Origin: Arundinibacter roseus
GTDB lineage: Bacteria > Bacteroidota > Bacteroidia > Cytophagales > Spirosomataceae
Direction of reading: 5' to 3'
NCBI RefSeq assembly: GCF_004348825.1
Contig: NZ_SMJU01000008.1
Coordinates: 186,001 to 250,000 of the forward strand
DNA length: 64,000 bases
The notes under the pieces were generated by a model. That model was not told the origin of the DNA, did not search any database, and saw nothing but the letters and a program-made list of their open reading frames with translations. Each line of letters begins with the position of its first letter. The stretch's first letter is position 1. This document shows positions 51,295 to 60,794 of this stretch, one piece after another. The translations under genes were made by a program, and so were the position numbers.

Positions 51295-53826
51295 TTATTG
51301 TTCGGTATCGATCCGGCTTGCACCTGTCGTCATTTTCCGAATCGACCGCACTTTCCCCAAAACCGCCCGACTCGCGCCTGTTGCATCTACATCGGCTTCG
51401 TCAATTGTCATGGCTTTGGCATTCAATTCACAAGCACCGGTGAGGGCAAAATCGGCGGTACGCGCGCTGCCTCGCAGCCTCGCACTCGACGCGCCCGTAA
51501 GGCTGAGATCCAGTTGGTTCGTCTTTACATCAATCTCAGATATTGTAGCGCCCGATAGATCTACATCCAGACGATCCAAACTCTCAAAACCCGAAATGCG
51601 GGATTGAGTGGCACCCGATAGCTGAACTCCACGAAGTGTTGGCATCGTGATAACCAACCCGATTCTCTTGGAGCGATCTTTGAAGAAATTAAATTCTCCG
51701 GGTTTTTCTACGTGGAGCGTTCCATTTTTGACATAGACTTCCAGGCTTTCCACGTCTTCTCGTTTGCCATCCGCTGCTACCGAAAAGTCATTTCCCTTGC
51801 GGATTTCGATGGCATAGGCGCCGCCAACTTCTATTCGTTGAAAATTATTGGCCGAAAATTGCCTTACATGTTCTCCACGCTCTCCCAGATTCAGGCTTCC
51901 AATTTCATTGTTCTCGCTTTCTTCGTAACTATCATCTTCTTCACTTTCCGTGTTTTCTTCCAGTGATTTCAAATATTTGGCGGGCATATTGAGGCACACA
52001 AGCCCTGAGTCAGCTTTGATTGCCCAGCGGAGTTGCCGCCAGTCAGTTCCCTCCTGATCGTCAAACATTTCGCGGTATTTATCGCGGGTACGCCAATCGG
52101 TAAACTTTCCATAAAAGAACTCCGGAGAAATAATGAATGGTCGATCATACGGCATCAGCAATCGCATATTTACCCGCTGATTACGGAAACGTCCGTCAGA
52201 ATTCAACGTTGGTTCTTCATCAAACCGGATCACCGAATCTTTCTGAACAACCCGGTAGGTCATATCCATGGCGTTGCTGCGTGCATCCTGTGTAGAGCTA
52301 CCGCGAGAAGTAATTTCACGCTCAATCTTGATACTGTCGCCGGTATATCCTTCAATCACCATGCGGATATTCCAGTCAAAATCATTGCTTTCGTCGTTGT
52401 CGTATTCATCCAGAATTGGCGTTCCGATCCAGGGAAAAAGATCTACCTGCTGAATTTCGCCTCGTTTAGAGAATTTTTGCTGATACACACCACCAGAAAT
52501 AGCCGCCCCGATAATGCCTACCACCCAAAGGCCCGCCAACGTCAGCCAAAGAGTTCCGCTTGCCACACGGCGATTGGCGATGAGCGTGAGACCGAGTAAT
52601 AGAATTACGATAAAGGGAATTGTTACCAACAGGACAATAGACAAGATGAGCGTGGAAGGCGCTTCCTGCAAAAGCAAGAGGGGAGGAATTTCTCCAAAAG
52701 GAAGCATATTCCGCATACCTAGCCCTACTCCTCCACCAATCAAAATTCCGAGCAGAGAAGCCACCGCCGAGGCAATCAGCAGCGCACCGATTATAACCCG
52801 TAAAATAGGTCCTATCCCTTTAAGCAATTTCCCTAATCCACTGATTATAATGGCAATGGCACGAAAAGGAAATAGCAACAATCGGGTTAAAGGAGGTTCG
52901 CCGCTGGCGGTTTCTTCCAGATTAAGACCCCGTTTAATATTTGATTCAATGTTGGTGAGTGTAATAGGCTCGCCCTGCATTTCCATTTTTTCGGTCAGGG
53001 TATTTGCCGCTGGCGCAATAATCCACAAGATGATATAAATCAGAAAACCGGTTCCGAAAAAGAAGATAGAAAGTACCCACAGAAACCGCACCACGCCTAC
53101 ATCTACTCCAAAGTAAGAAGCCACACCGGCCGCCACACCACCCACAACTTTGCGGTCGGGATCGCGGAAAAATTTCTTGATGCTTTTGTCTTCTTCCAGC
53201 GTAACCGAACCCGGAAACGCCACCCACATGGCAATGTACAGGATAACCACTATGCCGCTGAGCGGTCCGAAAACATCCTCGGCATCAAAAATACCACTGC
53301 TGGCTGGCAGGCCAATGACAAAAAACAAGAATAACAACCGAACCCACAGAGGATCAATGGTGAAATAGTGCGCAAGCCCCGAAGCCACACCACCAATCAG
53401 CTTACGCTGCATGTCGCGGAAGAGCCGCCGTGGATTGGGAGTAGCTGTTTTCTTTTCCGAAGCAGGATCAAATGAAGATACTGGTGGCTGATACCCGGTA
53501 GAGCTGCTTCCCGGCGTAGCGGCCTGAAGCGGCTCGGTCAGTAAATCTTCGGCCTGCTCAATGGCTTCAAAGTCAGCCACCGTACCCATAGCTGCGATGA
53601 GCTCTTCAACATCTTCCAGGGAAATAGCCTGCTTGTTATCAGCTTTTTGACGCGCCAGAAAACGCTCGGCAATACGTCCTTCTATGTCAGACAGGATTTC
53701 TTTGCTATCGGCAAAGGACGAAAAATAGCGTTGAATAGAGCCTAAATAACTTTTAAGCTTTTCGTATCCATCTTCCTCAATATGAAAAATGATACCGCCT
53801 ATATTGATACTAATAGTTTTTTTCAT
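51295..53826 (-). CDS. PspC-domain membrane protein with C-terminal DUF2807 domain
   Basis: An 843-residue membrane protein. Order: N-terminal alpha-helical region (1-95, ISINIGGIIFHIEEDGYEKL), a first PspC domain (about 133-200, RDMQRKLIGGVASGLAHYFTIDPLWVRLLFL) and a second (about 225-290, RDPDRKVVGGVAAGVASYFGVDVGVVRFLWVL), four to five further transmembrane helices (about 315-470), a linker rich in Asp/Glu, and a DUF2807 beta-helix (about 640-830, VQLSGATQSRI, LDVDLSGATISEI). PspC proteins respond to envelope stress in other bacteria. The PadR gene lies 33 bp upstream on the same strand and probably controls both. The two PspC copies are about half identical. Confidence 0.9.
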   Translation of the reverse strand: MKKTISINIGGIIFHIEEDGYEKLKSYLGSIQRYFSSFADSKEILSDIEGRIAERFLARQKADNKQAISLEDVEELIAAMGTVADFEAIEQAEDLLTEPLQAATPGSSSTGYQPPVSSFDPASEKKTATPNPRRLFRDMQRKLIGGVASGLAHYFTIDPLWVRLLFLFFVIGLPASSGIFDAEDVFGPLSGIVVILYIAMWVAFPGSVTLEEDKSIKKFFRDPDRKVVGGVAAGVASYFGVDVGVVRFLWVLSIFFFGTGFLIYIILWIIAPAANTLTEKMEMQGEPITLTNIESNIKRGLNLEETASGEPPLTRLLLFPFRAIAIIISGLGKLLKGIGPILRVIIGALLIASAVASLLGILIGGGVGLGMRNMLPFGEIPPLLLLQEAPSTLILSIVLLVTIPFIVILLLGLTLIANRRVASGTLWLTLAGLWVVGIIGAAISGGVYQQKFSKRGEIQQVDLFPWIGTPILDEYDNDESNDFDWNIRMVIEGYTGDSIKIEREITSRGSSTQDARSNAMDMTYRVVQKDSVIRFDEEPTLNSDGRFRNQRVNMRLLMPYDRPFIISPEFFYGKFTDWRTRDKYREMFDDQEGTDWRQLRWAIKADSGLVCLNMPAKYLKSLEENTESEEDDSYEESENNEIGSLNLGERGEHVRQFSANNFQRIEVGGAYAIEIRKGNDFSVAADGKREDVESLEVYVKNGTLHVEKPGEFNFFKDRSKRIGLVITMPTLRGVQLSGATQSRISGFESLDRLDVDLSGATISEIDVKTNQLDLSLTGASSARLRGSARTADFALTGACELNAKAMTIDEADVDATGASRAVLGKVRSIRKMTTGASRIDTEQ

Positions 53827-53859
53827 GGTGATTTTTACTGAATGTCAGGGTGAACAGGA

Positions 53860-54219
53860 TCAGGACGTTTTTTGAGTCTGAATGGCGTCATTGGTCTTTC
53901 GAATAATCGTTTGCACGGAGTCGGCCAAATCCAGCCATGTTTCCTGCATTGCCGTTAAAAACTGCTTTCCATCATCGGTAAGCACGTAGTATTTACGCGG
54001 CGGTCCCGACGAGGATTCCACCCACTTGTAATCCAAAAGTCCGGCGTTTTTGAGCCGGGTCAGCAGCGGGTATAGGGTTCCTTCCACCACCATGATCCGG
54101 GCTGAGGTCAGCTCGTCCAACATGTCGGAAGCGTACACCTCTCCGCGCGAGATGACGTGCAGAATGCAGAATTCCAAAATCCCTTTCCGCATTTGCACTT
54201 GGGCGTTCTCGATGTTCAT
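53860..54219 (-). CDS. PadR-family transcriptional regulator
   Basis: A 119-residue winged-helix regulator. QVQMRKGILEFCILHVISRGEVYASDML is the first part of the PadR domain, and EGTLYPLLTRLKNAGLLDYKWVES is the recognition region, followed by the wing RKYYVLTDDGK and a C-terminal dimer helix. ATG 54219 is the start; the frame opens further at 54252. It is the first gene of a run with the PspC-DUF2807 gene (33 bp) and the DUF2807 gene, the common PadR-PspC arrangement of Bacteroidota. A palindrome upstream is a good candidate for its own operator. Confidence 0.93.
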   Translation of the reverse strand: MNIENAQVQMRKGILEFCILHVISRGEVYASDMLDELTSARIMVVEGTLYPLLTRLKNAGLLDYKWVESSSGPPRKYYVLTDDGKQFLTAMQETWLDLADSVQTIIRKTNDAIQTQKTS

Positions 54220-54355
54220 ATGTGTTTCATGAGTTTGAGGGTGCTTGCGCACGGGTTAATCCAAAATGATCATTTTAATTTTTTTCATGGCTAATTAGAT
54301 GTCGGTTTTAGAAGAGCTATACTGCAAAATAATTCCCTCCTTCTTTCCGACTTTA

Positions 54356-54391
54356 CAAAGGTATGCAAAGGTACTTTGCTATGCAAGGTAC
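54356..54391 (-). promoter_or_regulatory. Probable PadR operator and promoter
   Basis: GTACTTTGC-TAT-GCAAGGTAC (54371-54391) is a palindrome with one mismatch. Next to it two copies of CAAAGGTA (54356-54363 and 54366-54373) read TACCTTTG on the minus strand, a perfect -7 element. From the first copy, CTTG (54387-54384) lies 20 bp upstream as a -33. The palindrome thus covers the promoter, as expected for autorepression. Confidence 0.6.
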
Positions 54392-54481
54392 TTGGTTGAA
54401 TTTGAGATTCCGTTATGATGAATGGTTGAAAAAAAGGGTTAGATGGTTAAATTTGTTGAGTTGAATTATTTCTACCTGATT

Positions 54482-55000
54482 ATGGCCTTTTCCATTCCCC
54501 CTCCGGCGACCGTATCCATCATTGTAGCGATGAGCGAAAATCGCTGTATTGGACAAAACAACCACCTGCCGTGGCGGCTACCCGACGAATGGGCGTACTT
54601 TAAACAGGTGACCGACGGCGCCCCTTTTCTGATGGGTCGCCGGAGCTACGAATCACCCGATGGCCTGTATTCTTCCTACCGTAATGTGGTGCTAAGCAAG
54701 CGAAAATCATTAAAACTAACCGGCCCAACTGAACAGGCCCAAAGTCTGGATGAAGCGTTTGATCTGTTAGCAAACGAAAAAGAGATTTTTGTACTGGGCG
54801 GTGTAGCGGTTTTTGAAGAACTGCTCCCTCATGTACAAAAATTATATCTTTCCATTGTTCATACTGTCATTGAAGGAGATGTCTATTTTCCGGAAATAAA
54901 CTGGGAAGACTGGCAGCTGACGCAGCATATTTTTCATGAAGCAGATGCGGAACATTCCTATGCTTTTTCGATGAATCAGTATGTTCGCAGGAAAAAATAA
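54482..55000 (+). CDS. folA: Dihydrofolate reductase
   Basis: Reduces dihydrofolate to tetrahydrofolate using NADPH. The 172-residue protein shows SIIVAMSENRCIGQNNHLPWRLPDEWAYFK, the active-site loop and substrate pocket, in which a glutamate takes the place of the E. coli Asp27; FLMGRRSYES binds NADPH phosphate, and FVLGGVAVFEELLP holds the conserved Gly-Gly. ATG 54482 is preferred; ATG 54443 would add a poorly conserved extension. thyA is not adjacent. It is divergent from padR, and its leader shares the region of the PadR palindrome, so co-regulation is conceivable. Confidence 0.85.
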   Translation: MAFSIPPPATVSIIVAMSENRCIGQNNHLPWRLPDEWAYFKQVTDGAPFLMGRRSYESPDGLYSSYRNVVLSKRKSLKLTGPTEQAQSLDEAFDLLANEKEIFVLGGVAVFEELLPHVQKLYLSIVHTVIEGDVYFPEINWEDWQLTQHIFHEADAEHSYAFSMNQYVRRKK

Positions 55001-55062
55001 TCCGTACATTTAAAACAATTCATTCCATTATTTTACAGGAATTTAAATAAATTCTCACTCCC

Positions 55063-58000
55063 ATGCCCCTGGCCTTCCGTTTGTTTTTATGTTTTTTATT
55101 CGTTGGCTTTCAGGCTATTGCCCAGGCACCGTACGGAAACGAATGGATCAACCCGGAGCAAAACTACCTGCGGCTGGGCATCAGGCAGGAAGGCTGGTAT
55201 CGGCTGGGAGTGGCGGATTTGCGCAAACATGGGTTCCATCCTGATTCCATTCCGGCGCATTCGCTGCAACTTTTTCGCCGGGGAAAGGAAGTGGCTATTC
55301 ATGTGAAGGGCGAAGCCGACGGGCAATTGGATTCCGAAGATTTTATTGAGTTTTATGGCCAATCCAACGACGGGCAACCCGATTCTCTTCTATATGTAAA
55401 TTCAGCGGCCATGCCGCATCCGCATTACAGTCTTTACTCTGATACCGCCGCCTATTTCCTGACCTGGCGAACTGATGCACTGCCCGGCCGAAGAATCACC
55501 ACAACTGCGGTTTCTGCAACCGCTGAAAAAGCTTCCTTTCATACCGAAAAAGTACGGCAGATTTTTACGAGAGATTACCCCGCCGGTGCCATTTATCCCT
55601 ACGGGGCGTGGTATGACGATGGCTACATTCTAACTCCCTACGACGTAGGCGAAGGCTGGACCGGCCCGGCACGAGGAACCAATCAATGGGAAACGCTTCG
55701 GCTGCAAACGGTCAATCCGCTGCGTGAGGCATTTGCTCAGGCCCGGGTTAAAATCCTGTTTGTTGGGCGCTTTGCAGGCGAACACCTCGTGGAGGTTTGG
55801 GTAGGAAATGCCACGAAACAAAGCCGGAAATTGGGCGAAATTTCGTGGAAAGATTACAATACAACTCTTTTTCAGGCTTCGCTTCAACCGCAGGATTTAC
55901 TTGACGATGGTACGGTACAAATTTCTTTTGTCCCTCGAAAACCCGGCGAATCGGTGTCAGCTTCGTACGTTGCCTGGGAATATCCGCAGCAACTTTTGCT
56001 TCCTGAAAATACTTCTCAAAAACACTTTTATCCGACAGGAAGTGGAGATTTATCCTTTGAGAATATCTCTGAGGATGTGCGTTTTTTTGATGTGTCAAAT
56101 CCTGAAAATCCACGGCAACTTTTGTACAATTCTACCTCAACTGGTATTCGCTTTTCTCCCCAAAATGATCGGGATATTTTGCTGGTTTCGCAGCCGCTTG
56201 CTGTTACAAATCTGCGGAAAGTTGAGTTTAAAACGGTTCTTGCTGCAAATTATAATTACCTCATCCTGACGCATCCGCTGATGCGAAAGCCCGTGGCTGG
56301 TAGCGCCGATCCCGTGGCCGATTATGCAGCCTACCGGGCAAGTACTGCCGGGGGAAATTTTTCTCCTTTGATTCTGAATGCTGACGAAGTAGCGGATCGA
56401 TTTAACTACGGGGAGCCCGGACCGTTGGGAATCCGGCGCGCACTGCGTTGGCTGCATGAACAGGGAAAACTGGAATTTATGTTTATCATTGGCCGCTCAC
56501 GGTCGCCTCAAATTGTACGCCCGCAAACCAACGCCCGCGAGGAAGACATGGTGCCAAGCGCTGGTTGGCCCGATTCGGACATTGCGCTGGGTATGAATCT
56601 TGACGCCGCTAACCCGAATGTACCGTTGGTTCCTATTGGTCGGTTGAATGCCTACACCTCCCAAAATGTCTGGGATTATTTCCAAAAGGTAAAACAGCAT
56701 GAATCAGCGCCTTCGACGGCTCCCTGGCGCAAAAATATCCTGCACCTCAGCGGCGGGCGTTCGGTACCTGAGCTTAGTAATTTTAAAGGATTCGTGAATA
56801 CCTATCAATCCAAAATCATTGCTTCCGGCCTGGCCCCCGCCGTACAGACAATCTCCAAACAAACCACCGATCCGGTGGAGAAGTTTGACATTGCGCCACT
56901 GGTTAATCAAGGGTTAGCCTTAGTCACACTTTTTGGGCATTCGAGCCTTACCGTCACTGACATTGACGTAGGTTTTGCTTCAAACGATGCCCTCGGCTAT
57001 CGCAATCAGGGGCGCTATCCGGCGGTTATTGCCAATGGATGCGCCGTTGGGAATTTTTACTTTGGCCCTACTCCCCTAAGCACCGACTGGGTTTTGACGC
57101 CCAATCGGGGAGCTATTCTATTTCTGGCACACACCCACAATGGACTCGTGGGGCCGATGCACGCGTATAGTCAATGGATGTATGAAGTACTCGCTGATTC
57201 TGCTTTTACGAGCCTGCCTTTTGGAACCATCATGAAAGAAGCCGTGCGGCGCTACATGCGGTCACGAACTTTACTAACCGACCGCATCACGGTGCAGCAA
57301 ATGAACCTTCAGGGCGATCCTGCGATTCGGATTTTTCCAGCTACCCGACCCGATTATCAGTGGGACGAACCCTCGTTGCGGATTTCAAATTTTAGAGGCA
57401 CCGCACTCACGGCGCTGGACGATTCTCTGCGGGTGCAGGCAGTGGTGCAAAACAATGGCCGGTTTCGGCAACAGACCTATACTGTTCGCCTCCGTCGAAG
57501 TTTGGGCGATGCGCTTTTGGATGAAATTTTACTTCATCAACAACCTATTTACATTCGCGACACACTAAACTTTACCATACCAAACCTGAGCCGACAATCC
57601 GGAACCGAACTTTGGCAACTTTCGCTGGATCCTGAAAATGAGATTGATGAAGAGGACGAAAACAATAATGAAATTTCAATACCGGTAGAAATTGGTGAAG
57701 GCGGCGCCGTGCCGCTGCTGCCCGAAGACGGTGCGCGTATCGATCGCTCACCAATCCTTCTGGTAGCGCAAATTCCGGAAGAAAGACTGGGCGAAGAAGT
57801 GGTTTTTGAATGGGCAACGGAAGCTGATTTCCAAAAACTAATGGGTCAGGCGAGCTATACCACCAACGCCCGAATTGTCCGGCACACGCTCATCCTACCG
57901 GATTCTGCCCGGATTTTCTGGCGGGTTTTTATGAAAGGAGATTCTGCGCAACGCCTCCGCTCATTCCGCTTTGGCGACGATTTGGCCGCTACGCCGCAGC

Positions 58001-58974
58001 TTCCCGAAGGGATTGCGTATGCCACGCCAATCTCTCCCCTGGAACTAACCGAAGGAGCCCCGTTTGAAACACAGGTAACATTTGAAAATAGTAGTCAGGA
58101 AGCATTCAAAGATTCAATTCAAATACAAAGCCGGGAGTTTAGAGCGGGGCGCTGGCTAACAGACACCTTCGCAATTGCGCCTGTGGCCGGGCTGGGGAAA
58201 AGCTCATTCAAAATTAGCCGCGCTACCGCCGGATTTTCAGGGTTGCAGCAGATTTTTATCACCTTTAATACCACACAACTTCCCGAACAACTGTACTCAA
58301 ATAACAGCATTGGTCTGCGCTACACGGTGCTCCCCGACCGTAGCCTGCCGGTGTTGGATGTAACAGTAGATGGCCGACGGCTGACCAATCGGGAGGCTAT
58401 TTCGTCACAGGCTACGGTTCAGATTCGGTTAACAGATGCAAATCCTTTTGCACTTCCAACGGATGTTTCTGGTTTTAACGTACAAATTCTTCCGCTTTGT
58501 GCGGGCTGTGCGCTGGTAGAAATCGAACTTCAAAATGCACTTTTAACCCGACTTTCACCAACTACTATTCAGCTTGAAACCAATCTTCCTGCATTAGCCG
58601 CAGGTGACTATGAGTTGAATATAGAAGGAAAAGACGCCTTCGGCAACGCCGCTACCTATCAGATTCAATTCAGAATTGCGGACAAAAATCAGGTTATTGC
58701 CGTTATCGCATCGCCTAATCCTGTTACAAAATGGGTTACTTTCTCATTGAATCTGGAAGGCAAAAGTTCACCTTCCCGCTGGCATGTTCAGGTATATGAT
58801 TCAAATGGAAAAAGCATTGCCAACCTTTCAAAACCTGCGCATTTGGGGTTAAATGAACTCCTTTGGGAACCTGCCGGCCTGGCCGCCGGTCTGTATTTTT
58901 ACTCCCTGTTTCTGGAAGGCGCGGAGTGGCCAACGGCGGCCGTAGAACAAGGTAAAATTCTGGTATCTCATTGA
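55063..58974 (+). CDS. C25-family cysteine peptidase, PorU2-like, with type IX secretion tail
   Basis: A 1303-residue secreted protein: signal peptide, N-terminal beta-rich propeptide-like region, and a C25 (gingipain) domain at about 380-770. The catalytic dyad is readable: His626 in TLFGHSSLT and Cys660 in VIANGCAVGNFYFG. Then follow Ig/CARDB-type domains (about 800-1200, with DPENEIDEEDENNNEISI) and a C-terminal sorting domain beginning SPNPVTKW and ending GKILVSH. The architecture matches the PorU2-type C25 proteins of Cytophagales, which may process or anchor type IX substrates. No other por/gld T9SS gene is adjacent. Whether it is a sortase or a plain peptidase is undecided. Confidence 0.83.
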   Translation: MPLAFRLFLCFLFVGFQAIAQAPYGNEWINPEQNYLRLGIRQEGWYRLGVADLRKHGFHPDSIPAHSLQLFRRGKEVAIHVKGEADGQLDSEDFIEFYGQSNDGQPDSLLYVNSAAMPHPHYSLYSDTAAYFLTWRTDALPGRRITTTAVSATAEKASFHTEKVRQIFTRDYPAGAIYPYGAWYDDGYILTPYDVGEGWTGPARGTNQWETLRLQTVNPLREAFAQARVKILFVGRFAGEHLVEVWVGNATKQSRKLGEISWKDYNTTLFQASLQPQDLLDDGTVQISFVPRKPGESVSASYVAWEYPQQLLLPENTSQKHFYPTGSGDLSFENISEDVRFFDVSNPENPRQLLYNSTSTGIRFSPQNDRDILLVSQPLAVTNLRKVEFKTVLAANYNYLILTHPLMRKPVAGSADPVADYAAYRASTAGGNFSPLILNADEVADRFNYGEPGPLGIRRALRWLHEQGKLEFMFIIGRSRSPQIVRPQTNAREEDMVPSAGWPDSDIALGMNLDAANPNVPLVPIGRLNAYTSQNVWDYFQKVKQHESAPSTAPWRKNILHLSGGRSVPELSNFKGFVNTYQSKIIASGLAPAVQTISKQTTDPVEKFDIAPLVNQGLALVTLFGHSSLTVTDIDVGFASNDALGYRNQGRYPAVIANGCAVGNFYFGPTPLSTDWVLTPNRGAILFLAHTHNGLVGPMHAYSQWMYEVLADSAFTSLPFGTIMKEAVRRYMRSRTLLTDRITVQQMNLQGDPAIRIFPATRPDYQWDEPSLRISNFRGTALTALDDSLRVQAVVQNNGRFRQQTYTVRLRRSLGDALLDEILLHQQPIYIRDTLNFTIPNLSRQSGTELWQLSLDPENEIDEEDENNNEISIPVEIGEGGAVPLLPEDGARIDRSPILLVAQIPEERLGEEVVFEWATEADFQKLMGQASYTTNARIVRHTLILPDSARIFWRVFMKGDSAQRLRSFRFGDDLAATPQLPEGIAYATPISPLELTEGAPFETQVTFENSSQEAFKDSIQIQSREFRAGRWLTDTFAIAPVAGLGKSSFKISRATAGFSGLQQIFITFNTTQLPEQLYSNNSIGLRYTVLPDRSLPVLDVTVDGRRLTNREAISSQATVQIRLTDANPFALPTDVSGFNVQILPLCAGCALVEIELQNALLTRLSPTTIQLETNLPALAAGDYELNIEGKDAFGNAATYQIQFRIADKNQVIAVIASPNPVTKWVTFSLNLEGKSSPSRWHVQVYDSNGKSIANLSKPAHLGLNELLWEPAGLAAGLYFYSLFLEGAEWPTAAVEQGKILVSH

Positions 58975-58976
58975 TT

Positions 58977-60152
58977 ATGAAACTCCTGAATCAACAAAAT
59001 CCGCTTCCATTAGTGGTTCTATGGCTGGTTCAGGTCAGTTTTGTGCTTTTTCTAACGGCTATTAATCCCAATCATTTCACCACAATTGACTCCGGATTTT
59101 ACCTGCAATCGGCCTCCATGCTTTTGCAGGGAAAAGGATATACGTATCTAGATCAGGGACAACTGATTTGGAATGGAATCTTTCCGATGGGTTATTCGGC
59201 TGCTATTGCTGCGGTTTCGTGGCTGAGCGGGCTGCCAGTTCTGTGGGCGTCAAAGGCGGTCAATCTGCTGGCTTCGGGCACCTTTTTAGGACTTCTTTAC
59301 CGTTGGTTTGGAACACGCCGGGCTGTTTTCTCCGGCCTGATTTTACTTTTGGGACCTTTTCTCAAACTGTGGGCGCATACCTGGTCGGAGCCTTTGTTTC
59401 TGGTTCTTTTGTTTGGCTGGGCCTATCTGTTTTTTAACCATCCGTCCCACTACTTACCCCTTTTTTTTCTGGGTTTGTCCTTGATTTTAGTGCGCTATGC
59501 GGGACTATTCATTATTTCGTTGAGTGGGCTGATGGCTATTCAGGATTTTCGTCAAATGCGCGTAAACGTTGGTAAAATTCGCCTGGGTTTGACGCTCATA
59601 TGGTTGGTTTTTTTTGGGAGTTATTTAGTATTAAATTTTCAGAAAAGTGGTTTGTGGTTTGGTGGTGAGCGATTTAGTGGCGATGTCCCGCTAAGCGATA
59701 CATTCCTGCTTTTTGGAAAAGGCCTGCTCAACGAACTTTTGCTGGCACGTGATAGCGATTTCACTTCGCCTGATCTGCTTTTCTGGCTGGCACTACTTGC
59801 CCAAATCTTACTATTTTCTATTCTGATAAACCAATGGCGTGCAACGCATTTTTGGCCAAAACCACCGCAATTTGTAAGTATTCCGGCTTTTTTCTACCTC
59901 ATTTTTTTGTTGATTCTGCGGTTAATCAGTCCTTTTGACGCACCCGGCTTCCGCTTACTTTCGCCACTTTCTTTTTTAGTTTATTGGGGAATTATGTTTA
60001 AACTGGAAAGTTTTAATTTTACAAAAACCAGCAGCTGGGCAGCAATTGGTTTACTCCTTTTATCCTGGCTACATATTCTCCCCCAAACTAACCTGAATAC
60101 CAAACTCGCCGCCGGAGCTGCGCTATTAAGGCAAATCCTGGCATTCCATTAG
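58977..60152 (+). CDS. Multi-spanning membrane protein, GT-C-like
   Basis: A 391-residue membrane protein with about ten helices. The first loop holds NPNHFTTIDSGFYLQSASMLLQGKGYTY, where the Asp follows helix 1, as in GT39/GT-C mannosyltransferases and their relatives. The gene starts two bases after the PorU2-like stop, so the two are co-translated; modification of exported proteins is one possible reason, but this is inference. Its last 27 bp overlap the end of the convergent thiamine pyrophosphokinase gene. ATG 58977 is favoured over the TTG at 58971, which overlaps the preceding stop. Confidence 0.75.
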   Translation: MKLLNQQNPLPLVVLWLVQVSFVLFLTAINPNHFTTIDSGFYLQSASMLLQGKGYTYLDQGQLIWNGIFPMGYSAAIAAVSWLSGLPVLWASKAVNLLASGTFLGLLYRWFGTRRAVFSGLILLLGPFLKLWAHTWSEPLFLVLLFGWAYLFFNHPSHYLPLFFLGLSLILVRYAGLFIISLSGLMAIQDFRQMRVNVGKIRLGLTLIWLVFFGSYLVLNFQKSGLWFGGERFSGDVPLSDTFLLFGKGLLNELLLARDSDFTSPDLLFWLALLAQILLFSILINQWRATHFWPKPPQFVSIPAFFYLIFLLILRLISPFDAPGFRLLSPLSFLVYWGIMFKLESFNFTKTSSWAAIGLLLLSWLHILPQTNLNTKLAAGAALLRQILAFH

Positions 60153-60794
60153 CAGCAAATCGCCCTTTTGAACGCGAATATGCACAAACCCATCTTTATC
60201 GGCCTCGTTGCTGTTTCCCGACCGGTAGCCCAACGTCAGACTTTCGCTGGAAAGATTATATTTTAAACCTGTTGTAGTAATTCCCTGCACCTCTCCCACC
60301 GGAATAAGCGAAAGAGGCGTGCCGGCAGTATACCACTTTTCAAAAGTATCCGTAATCGGAAAAATTCGGGAATAATCGTCAAACATAACCAACCGAATGC
60401 GGTGCTTGTAACGAACCAAATTGGTCATATTCGTGATCGAATGGTCGGCGCGGCGACCGGTGGCCCACACAATGTTGGCAGCCGGAAAGCCCCGCTCAAT
60501 CAGGAAATCAATTCCTTTTTCCAGATCCGTTTTATCCTGATCGGGCGTATGAATAATTTCCAGCGGATGCTGCCGCTCACGTACGTATTCAAAATCCTGC
60601 GTTTGGTCAAAATCACCCAGCCAGGCGTCTACTTTTATTCCCAAATCCAGCACTCGGTGCATGGCATGGTCTAGCACTACCACGTACGGACTCCATTCCA
60701 GCAGTTGTCCCAGCAGCTCTTCCGAACAGGCTTCTCCGTTGGCAATGATCAGGGCCGGTTCCTGTTTTTCTCTGACAATATGATGCGACGACAT
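60126..60794 (-). CDS. Thiamine pyrophosphokinase
   Basis: Converts thiamine and ATP to thiamine diphosphate and AMP. The 222-residue protein shows the two-domain TPK layout: LIIANGEACSEELL, then LDHAMHRVLDLGIKVDAWLGDFDQ with the metal-binding aspartates, HTPDQDKTDLEKGIDFL and the TGRRADHSITNM element, followed by a C-terminal beta domain (about 130-222, with IPVGEVQGITTTGLKYNL) that binds thiamine. The first residue of the ATG immediately follows the stop of mazG (no gap), showing an operon. Its tail overlaps a convergent gene by 27 bp. No other thiamine gene is present. Confidence 0.92.
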   Translation of the reverse strand: MSSHHIVREKQEPALIIANGEACSEELLGQLLEWSPYVVVLDHAMHRVLDLGIKVDAWLGDFDQTQDFEYVRERQHPLEIIHTPDQDKTDLEKGIDFLIERGFPAANIVWATGRRADHSITNMTNLVRYKHRIRLVMFDDYSRIFPITDTFEKWYTAGTPLSLIPVGEVQGITTTGLKYNLSSESLTLGYRSGNSNEADKDGFVHIRVQKGDLLLMECQDLP

